From Heterocephalus glaber (Eukaryota; Chordata; Mammalia; Rodentia; Bathyergidae): a stretch of DNA of 64,000 bases. Below the pieces are notes generated by a model that did no database searches, was not told the DNA's origin, and saw only the letters and a program-made list of their open reading frames with translations. Positions 62,929 to 64,000 of the stretch are shown here, piece after piece; position 1 is the stretch's first letter, and each line of letters begins with the position of its first letter. The position numbers and the translations under genes were made by a program. Location of the stretch: the NCBI RefSeq assembly GCF_000247695.1, contig NW_004624781.1, forward strand, positions 7,055,521 to 7,119,520, read 5' to 3'.

Positions 62929-63526
62929 AAGGTTTTCTGACAAGCTCTTTACTATAATCCCCGGCAAGCCTGGCTCTCTTTTGCCATGTTAAAAGCCCAT
63001 CTCGGATGGCTAGGATATTTTCCTGGTTTGGCCCTTGCACTTAATTATGAAGGGAGCCCCTACCAGTTGAGATCTGCCCTGGCAGAGTCTTCGGGCATTG
63101 CATGGGTCCCCTCGGAGCCAGCAGCAGGCAAGGTGGCTCTGAGTTTGACCCTTTTTGTCACAGGCTTCAGTGTTTAGAAAGTCGTTCCCAGTACCTTTCT
63201 CTCCCACTCTAAGAACAGTGGCTCTATTTTTTCTCACCACTCAGAGTCTGCTTCTCGCACAGAGCACAGTCTGTAGCAGTAACTGGATGGTGACCGTGTG
63301 TCACAGGTGGCCTTTGTCACAGAGCCAGGGGGAAGTTGGAGGAGCTCCAGAAAGGGCAGGTTGCCCTGGGGCTTCTGTTGTTGGGCATCAGGGATTGGGT
63401 TTGCTGGTTGTGTATTTATACTGTATAATAGATCCTACACTTTTCCTTATTTTCTGTATATGTATTGATTTTCATGTTTATGGTATTTTCTCATGCCAAG
63501 ATTTGTTTATATTTTTTCAATGTTAA

Positions 63527-63532
63527 ATTAAA
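63527..63532 (+). terminator. DPP8: Candidate distal polyadenylation signal ATTAAA
   Basis: The ATTAAA variant lies in TGTTAAATTAAATTG, with a downstream TTGGGTAACTTTTCTT tract. It would give a ~1.95-kb 3' UTR. Confidence 0.35.
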
Positions 63533-63545
63533 TTGATTTGGGTAA

Positions 63546-64000
63546 CTTTTCTTCCCCAAGAAAGTATTTTCCCTCATGACCTAAATATGTATCTCACTGC
63601 TAAGGGTGGTATTTTTTGGACTCGTTGGCCTCCAAGGATCTCTTCTTACGTGAATTATATGCAGAGTAGAAATGGTATAAAGTAGCTTTTAGACAGCTAC
63701 TCATTTGAAACCTCTTACCCATTAAGGTTTTCTTCAATATAATATCTTTTGTTACCAAAACAAACCTTAGAAAGCAGCATATACTTCTGAGTTCACAGGG
63801 GCTTTCCGTTTGCATCTTGTCTTTCCTCCTATCACCAGGAATGCTCCTTTTATAACCTGCAGTCGTTGAAGGCCATTCTGCTTCTCTGGGGGGAAAATAC
63901 CCGACTGAATTTACCTGCAAAAGGATGACCAGTGTGGAAAGCATAGTCAACTGACGAGGTTAATAGAAAGCACATTGGAATTATTTGTACCCTGATTAGG
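63546..64000. other. Sequence past the DPP8 3' end
   Basis: Apparently unique. No SINE, exon or RNA gene recognised. Confidence 0.4.

Larger units (their letters stand above)
61587..63545 (+). other. DPP8: DPP8 3' untranslated region (distal end uncertain)
   Basis: AT-rich non-coding sequence follows the stop with no further open exon. It contains a short CA run (about 61766-61787), a purine-rich stretch near 62510-62540, and one ID SINE (62678-62752). Two end points are plausible: just after the AATAAA at 62923, or after the ATTAAA at 63527. The choice cannot be made from sequence alone. Confidence 0.6.

Noticed and set aside
63600..63950. 116-codon minus-strand ORF near the window end
   Set aside because: No family resemblance, no splice or promoter context; it fits chance.

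Overview
The window is nuclear DNA from a placental mammal, almost certainly a rodent. Two observations support this. The only protein-coding gene is a split gene whose 19 coding exons, joined by canonical GT..AG introns, give the 882-residue dipeptidyl peptidase 8 (DPP8). The DNA between exons is packed with rodent-type SINEs: 7SL-derived B1 copies carrying the internal ~29-bp duplication, and a very large number of short tRNA-derived ID elements. The ID consensus has three recognisable variants. I cannot name the species; a lineage outside mouse and rat is likely because their usual B2/B4 and ID forms are not seen.

Layout. 1-4180 is intergenic and repeat-rich: B1/ID copies, a probable solo LTR at 1647-2301, and old MIR/L2 remnants. 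4200-4930 is a CpG island with CCAAT, GC and ETS-type sites; I take it as the DPP8 promoter and first untranslated exon, including an 8-codon upstream ORF. A second untranslated or alternative-start exon ends at 7143. The main ATG is at 9462 and the stop codon at 61584-61586, followed by a 3' UTR that may reach about 63545. No other gene is seen to the window end.

The DPP8 protein is the cytosolic S9B prolyl dipeptidase: an N-terminal beta-propeller encoded from about 9.5 to 52 kb and a C-terminal alpha/beta-hydrolase encoded from about 53 to 61.6 kb. The catalytic triad can be read directly: Ser739 at 56286, Asp817 at 58397 and His849 at 61482. The substrate-binding Glu pair is residues 259-260 at 35224-35229. 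The reading frame is open across all 19 exons, so the gene looks functional.

The introns hold the rest: roughly 75 young ID insertions by eye, many with visible target-site duplications, about 40 B1 copies, several L1 3' fragments (mostly antisense to the gene), and a set of DNA-transposon fossils. The fossils are a near-full-length hAT element with BED/transposase coding remnants (16.8-19.7 kb), a second hAT fossil (59.1-61.2 kb), a MER20/MER5-like element, and three pogo/Tigger-type elements with TIRs and TA target sites.

I did not find an undescribed biological system. The most useful leads are a possible poison exon at 55407-55593, loss of the ATG of the long DPP8 isoform, a fold-back ID element, and a 3' UTR ID insertion.
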